A stretch of DNA of 64,000 nucleotides from contig OZ023214.1 in the NCBI GenBank assembly GCA_963995525.1, positions 46,917,109 to 46,981,108 on the forward strand, in the 5' to 3' direction. Of the stretch, positions 54,132 to 64,000 are shown piece after piece. Numbering within the stretch: position 1 is the first letter of the stretch; the number at the start of each line of letters is the position of its first letter. Below the pieces are notes generated by a model, which had not been told where the DNA came from, did not search any database, and worked only from the letters and a program-made list of their open reading frames with translations. A program made the position numbers and the translations under genes. Origin of the DNA: Escarpia spicata (Eukaryota > Annelida > Polychaeta > Sabellida > Siboglinidae).

Positions 54132-57100
54132 ACTCGTAGCTGCCTCGAAGGATCTGTGTACCGACGGTCGTGCATCGGTGGAACTTAGTGCAGTCTTTCG
54201 GACTGACGTAGTATCCGTCGCTCTGCCGCTCGCACGAGCTGCTCTGCGGGTGGAAAATCTTGTCGCACGGGCACTGTCCCACTCGCAGTAGCACGCCTCT
54301 CCCGCCGCACATGTAGAACCCAGAGCAGGAGGTTTCCGAGCTGAAGATACCCGATCTCTTAGATTTGCAGCGGCCGTCGTCTGAATAAAAAGAAAACGAC
54401 GTTATAGATGTATACAATAATGTTGTATTTGGAAAAGGCATTACAAAACAATATTGCGAAGCGCATTCAGTATTGCCCGTCAATAAAACCTGACCAAATC
54501 AGAACTGTGTAGAAATAACAACAAAGGTTCTGTTTCCTTTCCTGGCACAATATCATGAAAGATGGTTTTGGCCAGGGATATTGTCTGTTATTGGACGTGT
54601 CCCTCTGTTGGTTTTTGGTGGTATTTTACACCGGTTGACTGCTCAAGGAAGAGGTGTCATGCCCTTCCACTGGTTGTGTCTGCACATAGTTTCCCAGAAG
54701 GTTACACAAATGAATGTTGCGGTTTGTTGGATATAGTCCTATAGACACAAGGATGGATTAACATCCAAGACCATGTCGTGGCAGCCATTGCATGGAAGAG
54801 TGCGAACGGGCGTGCATGCGTGTGTGCATGTGTGTGTCAGCAAATGTCAATTGACATCTTTCAAATGACCCGTCTCTCCTTGTTAGTGTAAAATTACAAT
54901 AAGCTTTCTTCCGTCAGAAGTTTGCACATTTGTTTCTCAGTGGATGCAATATGTACTATGTCAACACCAACGGAATGCTATTCATTGCCAAATAATTATC
55001 CTGGTAAACGTTGCATTGTGTACATACTAACGGATATGTCACCTTAGAGAGGATTGTACCGTGAAGCAGAACGTAAAACGTATAATTTTATACGTATCTT
55101 AAGAACATGGTCAAACAGCCAGGTTATCATAGCTACTGTTGCCATTGTGACGTTGCGTATGAAATAAGAAAATGGTTAGATATGTTGGGAAGGATGTTGA
55201 AATCAATGCTGATCATGTAAAAGTCAGGCAATTGTAAATTAATATGTAAAACCGGAAAATTCGAGTGTATATAATAACGCCATATTTCATTATACACTGT
55301 TAATGTTGACTATGCCTACAGGTATGGCAGGTACACTGTACTTACCATCCGCTGGAGACTTGACAAAATCCAGCAACTGGCCTTTACAGTGCGCTGGCTC
55401 CGTCGTTGGCGCCGGTGGTGTTGTTGTCGTGGTTGTTGTTTTTCTTGTCGTTTTAGTTGTCGTAGAACTTTTCGTGGTTTCGACTGTAGTAGGTTTCGTA
55501 GTTGTCTTGGCAGTAGTAGGTTTCGTAGTTGTCTTGGCAGTAGTAGGTTTCGTCGTCGCTGAAATAGTCTGAGTGGCGCTTTTTGCTCGTTTCGTTGTCA
55601 CATCTTCCACTCGCGGTGTGGTGATTTTCTTTGAAGATGGCAGTTTGGTGGTAGTTATATCGAAGTGCGCCGTCGTTAGGTTTAACTTTAGGACAGGTTT
55701 TAAGGTCGTCTTCAGGCTGCCGTTAATTCTGTCTGCTGCTGAGCCGAAATTTTTTGAACTGTCCATGCGACCTGCAATGGACAACAAAACTAAATTGTTA
55801 CTCGTGGTTTTTCGTTTTTTGACAGTCCGCGGTGGTTGTCTGTGGTGAAAGTGGTATTGTGTGTAGAGCCCACCTTGTCGGTACGTGTGTGCAACTATTG
55901 GTAGTTCCACTAGACCACTAGAAACGGCCACAACAAATGCAGACGCTCGTTTTATAGTTTCTTCGTAAGATACAGTATAAAATAAATGCAGTAACGATTT
56001 CCTGAACGACGAGCCAGTTTCCCTTTGAAGAAGAATGACGGAGTACATCTAATGTCATGAAAATAGTGTTCACTTTGTAGAAATAGTAAACATATTAAAG
56101 TTTACACTATAGGGTTATGCGGGTAGTATGTCGTCATTATGTTATCTGGTTGTGATATGTACACATTCGTTTGTTTCAACCCAGTTAAAGAATTCCGCAT
56201 AACTGGCAGTCTTTGGCTGTAAGTGGTCTTGCTTTAGCGTAACACGACACTTTTTATGGATATGATATACTCGAACCACCACAGAAGAAGGACATAATAT
56301 ATGGTATTGTGAAAAAAAGTTCGGTCCAGATTCATACGTCCAGAGGGCAGGCACAGTGGGTCGCTTTGGAATAGGAAAAACAAACGAAAGAGGACTGAGA
56401 CTCGTAGAGTTCACCAGTAGTCACAAGCTAACCCTGGCCAACACATTCTTCCCACACAAGACCTGAAGGAGAACAACATGGCACTCACCCAAAGGGGAGA
56501 AACACAATCAGATTGACTACACACTTGCATCTAAGATATTCAAGTCCAGCATCAGTAAAGCCAAGAACAGGACATTTCCTGGTGCCGACATCGACAGCGA
56601 CCACGACATGGTCCTGATGGCCCTCAAACTGAAGCTGAAGAAGAACCTCAAACAGCGCAACCCAAGAATAAGATTCAATGTTGAGAAACTAAGAGATCCT
56701 GCGGTGGCAGCTGCATTTGAGGCAAACATCGGGGGCAGCTTTGCAGCTGTCAATCTTCTAGAGGACAACATCAATACCATCACGGAGAGCATGAAAGAAA
56801 CATTTCATGAGGCAGCAAAAGAGGTGCTTGGGAAGGAAAGAAAGAAGAACCAGCCATGATTACCAATGATATCTTAGGCCTGTGCGACGTACGAAGGGAC
56901 CTCAAGAAAACCAAGAAAACGGACCCAGAGGCATCACAACAATACCGCATTGCCAACCAGACCATCAGGAGGAAAATAAAGGAAGCGCAAGAACAATGGA
57001 TAACAGACCAGTGTGCCCAAATTGACTTAGGACTAAGAAAGAGAAACAGCAAAATAGCATTTGACACGCTGAAGAAGCTGACAAGATCCCACAAGCAAAA

Positions 57101-60100
57101 AGCTACACTAATAGAAGACAAAACTGGCTCTCTCCTAACAGACGATTCAGCGGTGTTTGGAAGATGGACATCAAAGAACTGTACAACTACCAGCTTAGAC
57201 CGGATACCAGCATATAGAACAATGCAATCAACACCAACCGAGAAATGGGAGATGCACCAATACTTCAAGTAGAGGTGGAAGAAGCAGTGCGCACACTGAA
57301 GGGAAGCAAGTCACCTGGAATAGACAACATCCCAGCTGAACTCCTCAAACATGGTGGACCAGAACTTGTAAAGGCCATGACAGCCAATCTATCAGAGAAT
57401 ATGGGAAACCAAGGAATGGCTGAGAGAATGGATACAATCCTTAATAATACCCCTTCCAAAGAAAGGCAATCTTAGGCTCTGCCAGAACTACAGAACCATC
57501 AGTCTAATCAGCCATCCCAGTAATATCATGCTGAGAGTCACTCTGAACAGACTATAGGACAAGGCAGAATATATCCTGACAAAAGAGCAAGCGGGATTAG
57601 GCCAAAGAGAAGCACAACAGGGCAAATCTTCAACGTCAGGTTGCTGATATAAAAACACCTACAACACCAACATGACCCCTACCATTTGATCGGCTTCACG
57701 AAAACCTTCGACCGAGTCTGACACGAGGGCTTATGGCAAGTTATGAGAAACTTCAACATCGACAACAACCTCGAGGATCCGAGGGATCAAGGCGCTGTAT
57801 GAACACATTGTTTTTTTCAACAGTTGAGGACATATTGCCGACCGTGGAATGTACTGTTCGAACCAATTTTGTTTGTGTTCCAACTACAGCATACCGGCTC
57901 AACATTATTATACATCTGAGTAAGACATTGGTCAACTGCGTGAATGAGTGAGTACATGTGTGAATGAATGAAGGAATGAACGAAAGAGTGAGTGAGCGAG
58001 TGAATGAGTGAGTGAGTGAGTGAGTGAGTGAGTGAGTGAGTGAGTGAGTGAGTGAGTGAGTGAGTGAGTGAGTGAGTGAGTGAGTGAGTGAGTGAGTGAG
58101 TGAGTGAGTGAGTGAGTGAGTGAGTGAGTGAGTGAGTGAGTGAGTGAGTGAGTGAGTGAGTGAGTGAGTGAGTGAGTGAGTGAGTGAGTGAGTGAGTGAG
58201 TGAGTGAGTGAGTGAGTGAGTGAGTGAGTGAGTGAGTGAGTGAGTGAGTGAGTGAGTGAGTGAGTGAGTGAGTGAGTGAGTGAGTGAGTGAGTGAGTGAG
58301 TGAGTGAGTGAGTGAGTGAGTGAGTGAGTGAGTGAGTGAGTGAGTGAGTGAGTGAGTGAGTGAGTGAGTGAGTGAGTGAGTGAGTGAGTGAGTGAGTGAG
58401 TGAGTGAGTGAGTGAGTGAGTGAGTGAGTGAGTGAGTGAGTGAGTGAGTGAGTGAGTGAGTGAGTGAGTGAGTGAGTGAGTGAGTGAGTGAATGCGTGAG
58501 TGAGTGAGGAAGTGAGTGAATGAGTAAGTGAGTGAGTGAGTGAGGAAGTGAGTGAATGAGGAAGTGAGTGAGTGAGTGATTTAAGTTTACACCTACCAGA
58601 CATTCTATCAAATACACGTTAATACTAAACAGCGTGGACGACACAAGGTATTAATTACTTAATACGTTTTTGGCGTGGTGTTGATGCGTAGGTTTTCGTA
58701 TCTGACATACTAGGTGGTATTTAACATTTGGTTATCGGTGATACTAACGGGCGCGATCTAAATTTTAACAGATGAAAATATATATTAGACACGTTTGGCG
58801 GACCAGTGCTTGGAGTCATCAAGTACTTTGGATTAGATCTCGCCAGTTAAACATAGCACCTCAAATAAGACGTTGTACAAGTTGTCAAGCTTGTTGTCTA
58901 AATTTACGAATCATTGTGTTTTATTTTCTGTAGATCTAAGAGTATTGTGTGTCTTTAAAAATATCAGTAACCTAATGAAAAGAATTATTGATGACGAGAA
59001 ATATCACCAATATAATTATTAACCATATTAACTAACCACACTATATCCGCGATACAAGGAACATTAGGAGTATTACATCATTGAAATTGGAACAACATGT
59101 CTGCTCCGGTCCTTCCGGTCAGCTTTTCGTCTGGTTCCGCCTATAGCTTGTTCCATGTATATGTGGTGTGGTTAATTATGTATCATGTTCTCGTACAACA
59201 AGTGTTGGATTTGCTTCGTGTGTGGTTCACAGTAGTGGTAATTAAATGCAGTTGTTAGATTGGTGCAAGAACTACTGGTACCGTTGGGTATCGTGCAAAT
59301 TTAATATGGTCACCACACAATATCACATAAAGTATGGATTTGCAGGTGTATGAAACAAACAGATTCTTAGAAAATAATTTAACAGAGTTAAATTGATACT
59401 TCTCGATATCACAGACGTCTAACATTTGAAGATAACGCCATGTCTTCCACGAACACATTTTCTAATTTCCACAATTTAAAGCTATTCCACGACAATTACA
59501 GTTATTACTATTGAAGTATACTATATAGTTTTTTTATTTTCCTGAAAACAGATCAATACTGTAATTACGTTATTTTGTATATTTTAATATGATGCTTACG
59601 TCGGGTGGTCGAAGTATAATATTATTGTAGTGACACCAGCATTTTATTCGCCATTGCAAACATGTTATTTGTGAATTCTGAATTAACGCCAATACATGTA
59701 CTTAACGGATACACATATCGTTATATACCAGATAATATCATAATCATCTATTCAGTTCCTTATTTTCCACATTACCTTTATTGTAGAACGTGTAGGCCAC
59801 AACTCCAATTATGGCGCCGAAGATCACCAATCCTAGGTAGAAGATGTACTTCCAGAAAATGCAAGCCGGCACCTTCTTTTTCTTGGATGTCTCCAATACA
59901 AATGTTTGTGTCGTCATTTTACGGGCGACGCTAGAAATACCGCTAGGCGCAGACTTCGGTGGCGCCTTGGAGACGCTTCCCGACGCTATGCTGCCTGTTG
60001 GCGTCCCATCTATAGAGACGGCAACGTCATTATCAACCTCGTTGCTTTTCGGCAAGCCTTTAATTTTACTCGTCTTATTTCGTAAGCTGCTAACCTTTGA

Positions 60101-60367
60101 TGAGTTATCCACATCACGTTCACCTGTCGACTTTGACCGTTTCTTTTTCTTTCCAGGGCGCGATTTATCCTTTTTTCCTTTCGACGTTTTTGGAGGATTC
60201 TCTTTTCGGTGTTTCTTCTTGTGCGCGCTGGGTTCGAATTCGTCGGATGAGTGATACACGGGCATCGGCCACGGCTGGCTACCGTTAAACCGAGGAAAGT
60301 TATCAAAAGAGGATGACCGGGTGAATCCGCTGGCATCTTGTCTTTCTCTGTATACTGGTAATGGTTC
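54052..60367 (-). CDS. Type II membrane protein with Thr-rich stalk and chitin-binding type 2 domains, 5' end unresolved
   Basis: Exons found: 59776-60367, 55346-55771, 54052-54380 (592, 426, 329 nt; phases agree; 448 codons plus stop). The first exon follows acceptor TTGTTGTAG and is open from its first codon, so an upstream exon with the start is missing; an internal ATG at 60265 is an alternative. Residues 1-165 are Lys/Ser-rich (KKKHRKENPPKTSKGKKDK), and about 170-192 form one membrane helix (YIFYLGLVIFGAIIGVVAYT) with positive charge on the N side, implying N-in topology. Then come KPTTAKTTT repeats and a Thr run, typical of an O-glycosylated stalk. The C-terminus has two Cys-patterned modules resembling CBM14/peritrophin-A: GRCKSKRSGIFSSETSCSGF with YMC...GQC...SSC, then YYVSPKDCTKFHRC with YEC...SPMC...PEC. 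Likely a surface chitin/glycan-binding mucin. Confidence 0.8.
54520..54700 (+). repeat. Dispersed repeat, copy 2 (copy 1 at 12945-13145)
   Basis: Same order of blocks as in BPI intron 3 (CTGGCACAATATC, GATGGTTTTGGCCAG, CAAGGAAGAGGTGTCATGCC). It lies in the chitin-binding gene intron 54381-55345. Confidence 0.5.
56310..57800 (+). pseudogene. RTE-like LINE fragment (endonuclease end and RT start), frameshifted
   Basis: Plus-strand pieces in order: GRFGIGKTNERGLRLVEF and KLTLANTFF (endonuclease); DIDSDHDMVLMALKLKLKK (56517-56859); NQTIRRKIKEAQEQW and LIEDKTGSLLTDD (56856-57272); VRTLKGSKSPGIDNIPAELL (57245-57475); then RT-like GFTKTFDRV with a stop. Frame changes occur near 56520, 56855, 57250 and 57480. 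Inserted against the gene's direction; inactive. Confidence 0.85.
57950..58580. repeat. (TGAG)n tetranucleotide satellite
   Basis: Pure TGAG units from about 58006 to 58490, with variant units (TGAA, AGGA) on both flanks. On the minus strand every frame reads as Thr-His-Ser-Leu repeats, which is an artefact. Confidence 0.97.
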
Positions 60368-61857
60368 CTACAACAAGAAAGGGAAACAATTCATGTTCGC
60401 ATTCTTGAAAACACCACATATTACGAATCGAATACAATTTGTACTTATAACTAGGTATAAAAGTACATAGATTTGTAAAAGTAAATAAGTTAGAAATATA
60501 AATAGATAACGTTAAAACAAAATAAGGTCATGTGTTTAAAAAAGTTAATAAATAAGTTTTAAAATGTATAAGAAATAATTAAATAAATCTGTAAATCATG
60601 GTAAAGTCATCATTTTATAATATACTGTGATTTGGCCCAGCTAGTCCACATGGGCATATTAAAGCGATTCTTTGTAAGCTAATATACATTCAAGCTATAC
60701 TGCATTAAAACGTGATACTTTCCCATAAGTACTTATGTACTGCATGTTTATGCATAATTTTGGTGTTATCTGCACACAAAAAACGATAAATAGTTGTGTT
60801 TACGCGAATAATTTTGAGCTTGCTGCCATGTATATGGTTAATTATGCAGCCCGAGTATAATGAAAATTCATGCACGCGCAGTGACCAACACAAAGACCGT
60901 TGACGTCACACACACAGTTAACATGTCTGATTCCGAGGCGAGTTGATTCAAGCAATGGCATTGTAAATAAGCAATTTGTAGACATATGTACATTGGCAGC
61001 TATTTTCATAAGTGTAGGAAACGTATGCATTGTTTATTTATCCCGCTTCCGAATGCCGTCAGCCTAGTAACGTTTCGATTAAGTAGAATAATAACATACG
61101 CATACGCGGACGGCTGCAGTCGGTGTCAGCTGCCGCTGCCGCTAGGACTGTCACCGAGTTTAAGTCTGTCGAGCCTCTACTACAGTAACTAGCCTAGCCT
61201 TAGGCAAGGGTCTCGCCTTTCTAGTTAGTAAAACTACGTTGTCCAGTATTTGACATGCAGTGAACAAAAATACACACTTAAATGTCAGTATATGCAACCA
61301 TAATCTGGTCGTGGATGTTATTTTTTGGGAGTAAATCTGGGATTTGGATCAATGTGTCTACGCGTCCTGCTTTTCAAAATTCCAGTCAGCCGTTTTTGAA
61401 AAGTCCCCGTTTCCCTACTTTGTTGAACCGAAACATGAAAATGTGAGATTCGTACGTTCACAAACTGTTTCTAATGCTACAGCTACGATTGTTAATAAAC
61501 CTGGCTGGCATGCCAGCATTCAGTGTAAACGTATTAGGTTTGTTAAAAGTACACAATACCGTGTTGCCACGGAATTTTGGACACCTTAAGATCTGCACTC
61601 CAGTATACACTAGTTTTTATCCATGAATATATGTATTTTTAAATCTAATAATAGATCAGATCAAGTTGCGCTGATTCATGTGAATGGCACATTTGATAAT
61701 AATAGCACTCGCTAAAACAAATTAAACATTTATTTTTGACATGTTACTTTACCGTTACTGTACACTTTTCGAGAGAATGTCTCATATGTGTAAATATATA
61801 CAATATTAATTATTAGAGCAAGAATAAAGGAACACATACAGTGCACTCTGGATAAGG
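60368..61857. other. Upstream region of the chitin-binding gene exons
   Basis: AT-rich apart from a GC-richer patch at about 61080-61175, which could be a promoter or an untranslated exon on the minus strand. No coding exon with a matching phase-0 donor was found. Confidence 0.4.
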
Positions 61858-64000
61858 TCGAACGAACGAACGAAGTTTATTTACCCCATGTATATAAAAA
61901 GTACAATTTGTTTTTCATACTTGATTGTAGAAATACAATCAAACACATACAAATATAGATAATAGGCATGATACATAAGTATGTAATTCGGTAATTTGCG
62001 GAAAAAAACTTATATTTGATAACATAATGTATATATATATCAGACGGGGTCGGTGAATCCTATTAAGACAAAATGTCGCTATCATAAGAGCCACCTCATT
62101 TAAGTAAAAATTACATAGCTTCTTTTGATTAACAATAAAGTCCATCTCAAACGTGTGTGTGCGTGTGTGCGTGTGTGCGTGTGTGCGTGTGTGCGTGTGT
62201 GTATTCGTGCATGGGAGTGTATTATTTTTTGTTTTGCATGTACGTGTACACATGTATGCATTCTTACGCTAGCGTCTTTGTAATCTATTGCACATTCTCA
62301 GTACTTCATTGTATTGTGTCTATTTTGCTGACATGTATAACAGTTTGACAGTGTGCACCTATAATCGTATTTTTGTAAACATTAATTTCTCACATATATT
62401 GAAAAACCTCGCATACTGTGGGTGTATATCTTATCTTTAATTAAATCAGGGGTGTTATTTATAGCGTGTGACAAGTTGTATTTCAAACATTTCAATGCAA
62501 ACTCATGCTTAGTTCTGGAAGTATATATATATTTTGTATTTTCCGAGTGTCGTAGTTGTGTGTGTTATCTTTTGGAACAATTTGCCATTTTAATAAATAA
62601 TCCGGTAGATTTTTGTGAATATATCTGAAGTAAAATGTTAACCCTTTTAGCTTTAATATGTCTTCAACTTTTAACAGGTTTAATTTTTTAAGTGGTTCAG
62701 CAAGTGAGTTATATTTACTTTGTGTTATTATTCGCATTTTCTTTTGAATTTTCATAATTCTGTTTCCCTGATAACCCCATGCCATAATGCAATAATTAAT
62801 ATGAGATAATAGTAACGAGTTATATAATATAACTTTTATTTGCACTGGTAGTACGTATTTAAATCTATTCAATATGCCAATTATTTTGGAAAATTTATTT
62901 GATACTTTTTTTCAGTGTTTTTTTTCCAATTTAAGTTTGAGTCCAAAGTCAACCCTAAGAAGTTAAATTCGTCTACTTTTTCAATATTTAATCTATTTTA
63001 GGTGTAACAGTCGTTATGCGTTTATTTGGCATATGGAAAATCATATATTTTTATTTGTTTTTTTTTCAGCGATAATTTATAATTTTTTAGTCATTCAATA
63101 ACTTTAGAGAGTTCTTCATTTATTGAGGATTGTATGTTTTTATTTTCGGGGTTGTCACTAAAAGAGTTTAAAATACTAAATAGTGTAGTGTCATCTGCAT
63201 ACATAATTAAATCGAACTTATGACTGGCTTATGAGAAATCGATAATATATATATATATATATATATAAGAAACAATAGTGGTCCAAGAATTGAACCTTGA
63301 GGAACGCCAATGATTACTGATAAATTGTCTGACTTTATATCATATATTTCAATGTATTGTTTTCTATTTTGTAAATAACTTTTAAGTAGTTGTAGTGTTG
63401 AAATTTTTAGGCCGTAGTATTTTTATGTATTTAATAAAATATTATTCTGCTGCGATGGTGTCAAATGCCTTAGACAAGTCGAGAAATATATTAATAGGTA
63501 TGTCATTTGTATCAATTTGAGTTACTATTCTATCAATTAGCTCAAGTGCAGCATATTCAATAGAATGTTCGGTCTAAAGCCATACTGGTTATCAAAAAGA
63601 AGTTTCAAGTCGTTAAAATATGATGATAATTGTGTAAAAGTTATATTCTCAAATACTTTTGATATAGAAGGAAGAAGAGAGATAGGCCTGTAATTTTCAT
63701 ATAATGATGGATCGCCTTTTTAAAATATTGGAATGACTTCAGCAATTTTGAGTTTGTTAGAGAACATTCCGGTGTGTAATACTTGGTTTATTAGAATCAC
63801 TAATGATTTGATAATTACTGGTTCAATTATTTTTTGTAATTTTGAAGATATACCATCAAATCCATATTTGTTTTTAGTGGGGATATATATATAACTTTCT
63901 TTACATTATTTTCATCTACTTTTTCAATTGTAAAAGTAGAATTTATTTCTTTATTTAGAAAAGAACTGTAGGTTTTGTTACCTGCATATTTAATATATTC
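61858..64000 (-). mobile_element. Non-LTR retrotransposon, 3' part, continuing past the right edge
   Basis: Minus-strand RT landmarks: IFLDLSKAFDTIAAE (about 63450-63490), VPQGSILGPLLFLIY (about 63265-63310), MYADDTTLF (about 63180-63210), then 62492-62872 with LYNSLLLSHINYCIMAWGY and KKMRIITQSKYNSLAEPLKK. The 3' end near 61858 has AATAAACTTCGTTCG followed by a (GTTC)n tail, as in several LINE clades. The frame is broken between the RT core and the C-terminal ORF, so it is probably inactive. Clade not assigned. Confidence 0.82.
62152..62204. repeat. (TGTGTGCG)n microsatellite
   Basis: Alternating GTGTGTGC units inside the LINE 3' region. Confidence 0.9.

Larger units (their letters stand above)
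55772..59775 (-). other. Chitin-binding gene intron, about 4.0 kb
   Basis: Joins the membrane-segment exon to the Thr-rich exon. It contains an RTE-like fragment (56310-57800) and a long (TGAG)n tract (58006-58490). The remaining 58590-59775 shows nothing recognisable. Confidence 0.8.

Noticed and set aside
53983..54291. Plus-strand 102-codon frame over the chitin-binding exon
   Set aside because: Antisense shadow of the real minus-strand exon with the Cys pattern.
57817..58644. Long frames of 223-275 codons reading Thr-His-Ser-Leu repeats
   Set aside because: They are the translation of the (TGAG)n satellite; any frame through it is open.

Overview
The window is animal nuclear DNA. Three genes have many small GT-AG exons, about three quarters of the sequence is intron or intergenic, and non-LTR retrotransposons, tRNA-derived SINEs, foldback elements and long microsatellites are abundant. 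The exon phases of the two complete genes match deeply conserved bilaterian layouts: 8 coding exons for Rab2 and 15 for BPI/LBP. A chitin-binding mucin-like membrane protein and the repeat mix suggest a marine invertebrate, perhaps a lophotrochozoan; this is inference. A run of exactly 200 N (24708-24907) points to a scaffolded assembly.

Layout. (1) 1-1232, minus: first two coding exons of a BPI/LBP-like gene that leaves the window on the left. (2) 1233-5414: intergenic, with a reverse-transcriptase fragment and a single unit of a dispersed element also found near 46.5 kb. (3) 5415-24087, minus: a complete BPI/LBP-like gene of 15 exons and 485 aa, lying head-to-tail upstream of the first. Its third intron (12480-22421) has swollen to about 9.9 kb by insertion of a nearly intact CR1-type LINE, a second degenerate LINE and three copies of another repeat. 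(4) 24088-26470: intergenic, with the assembly gap in a TG tract. (5) 26471-37258, plus: a complete Rab2 GTPase gene, 8 exons and 212 aa, with a TTAA-flanked MITE in intron 1. (6) 37259-48157: Rab2 3' UTR and repeat-rich DNA, a possible small unidentified gene (minus, 43980-44354), a frameshifted unidentified coding remnant that ends in a hairpin, and a foldback element. (7) 48158-54131: a nearly identical tandem duplication of about 3.0 kb whose right edge cuts into the last exon of the next gene. (8) 54052-60367, minus: a gene for a predicted type II membrane protein with a Lys-rich cytosolic part, one membrane segment, a Thr-rich mucin-like stalk and chitin-binding type 2 domains; its 5' end is not resolved. 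(9) 61858-64000, minus: the 3' half of another LINE that runs off the right edge.

How the genes relate. The two BPI/LBP-like genes are a tandem pair of secreted innate-immune lipid-binding proteins, and the copy at the left edge has a TATA box and two AP-1 consensus sites just upstream. Rab2 is a housekeeping ER-Golgi trafficking GTPase with no evident link to its neighbours. The chitin-binding membrane protein could act at a mucosal or cuticular surface. Exon boundaries were assigned by reading splice sites and checking phase by hand; no searches were run.
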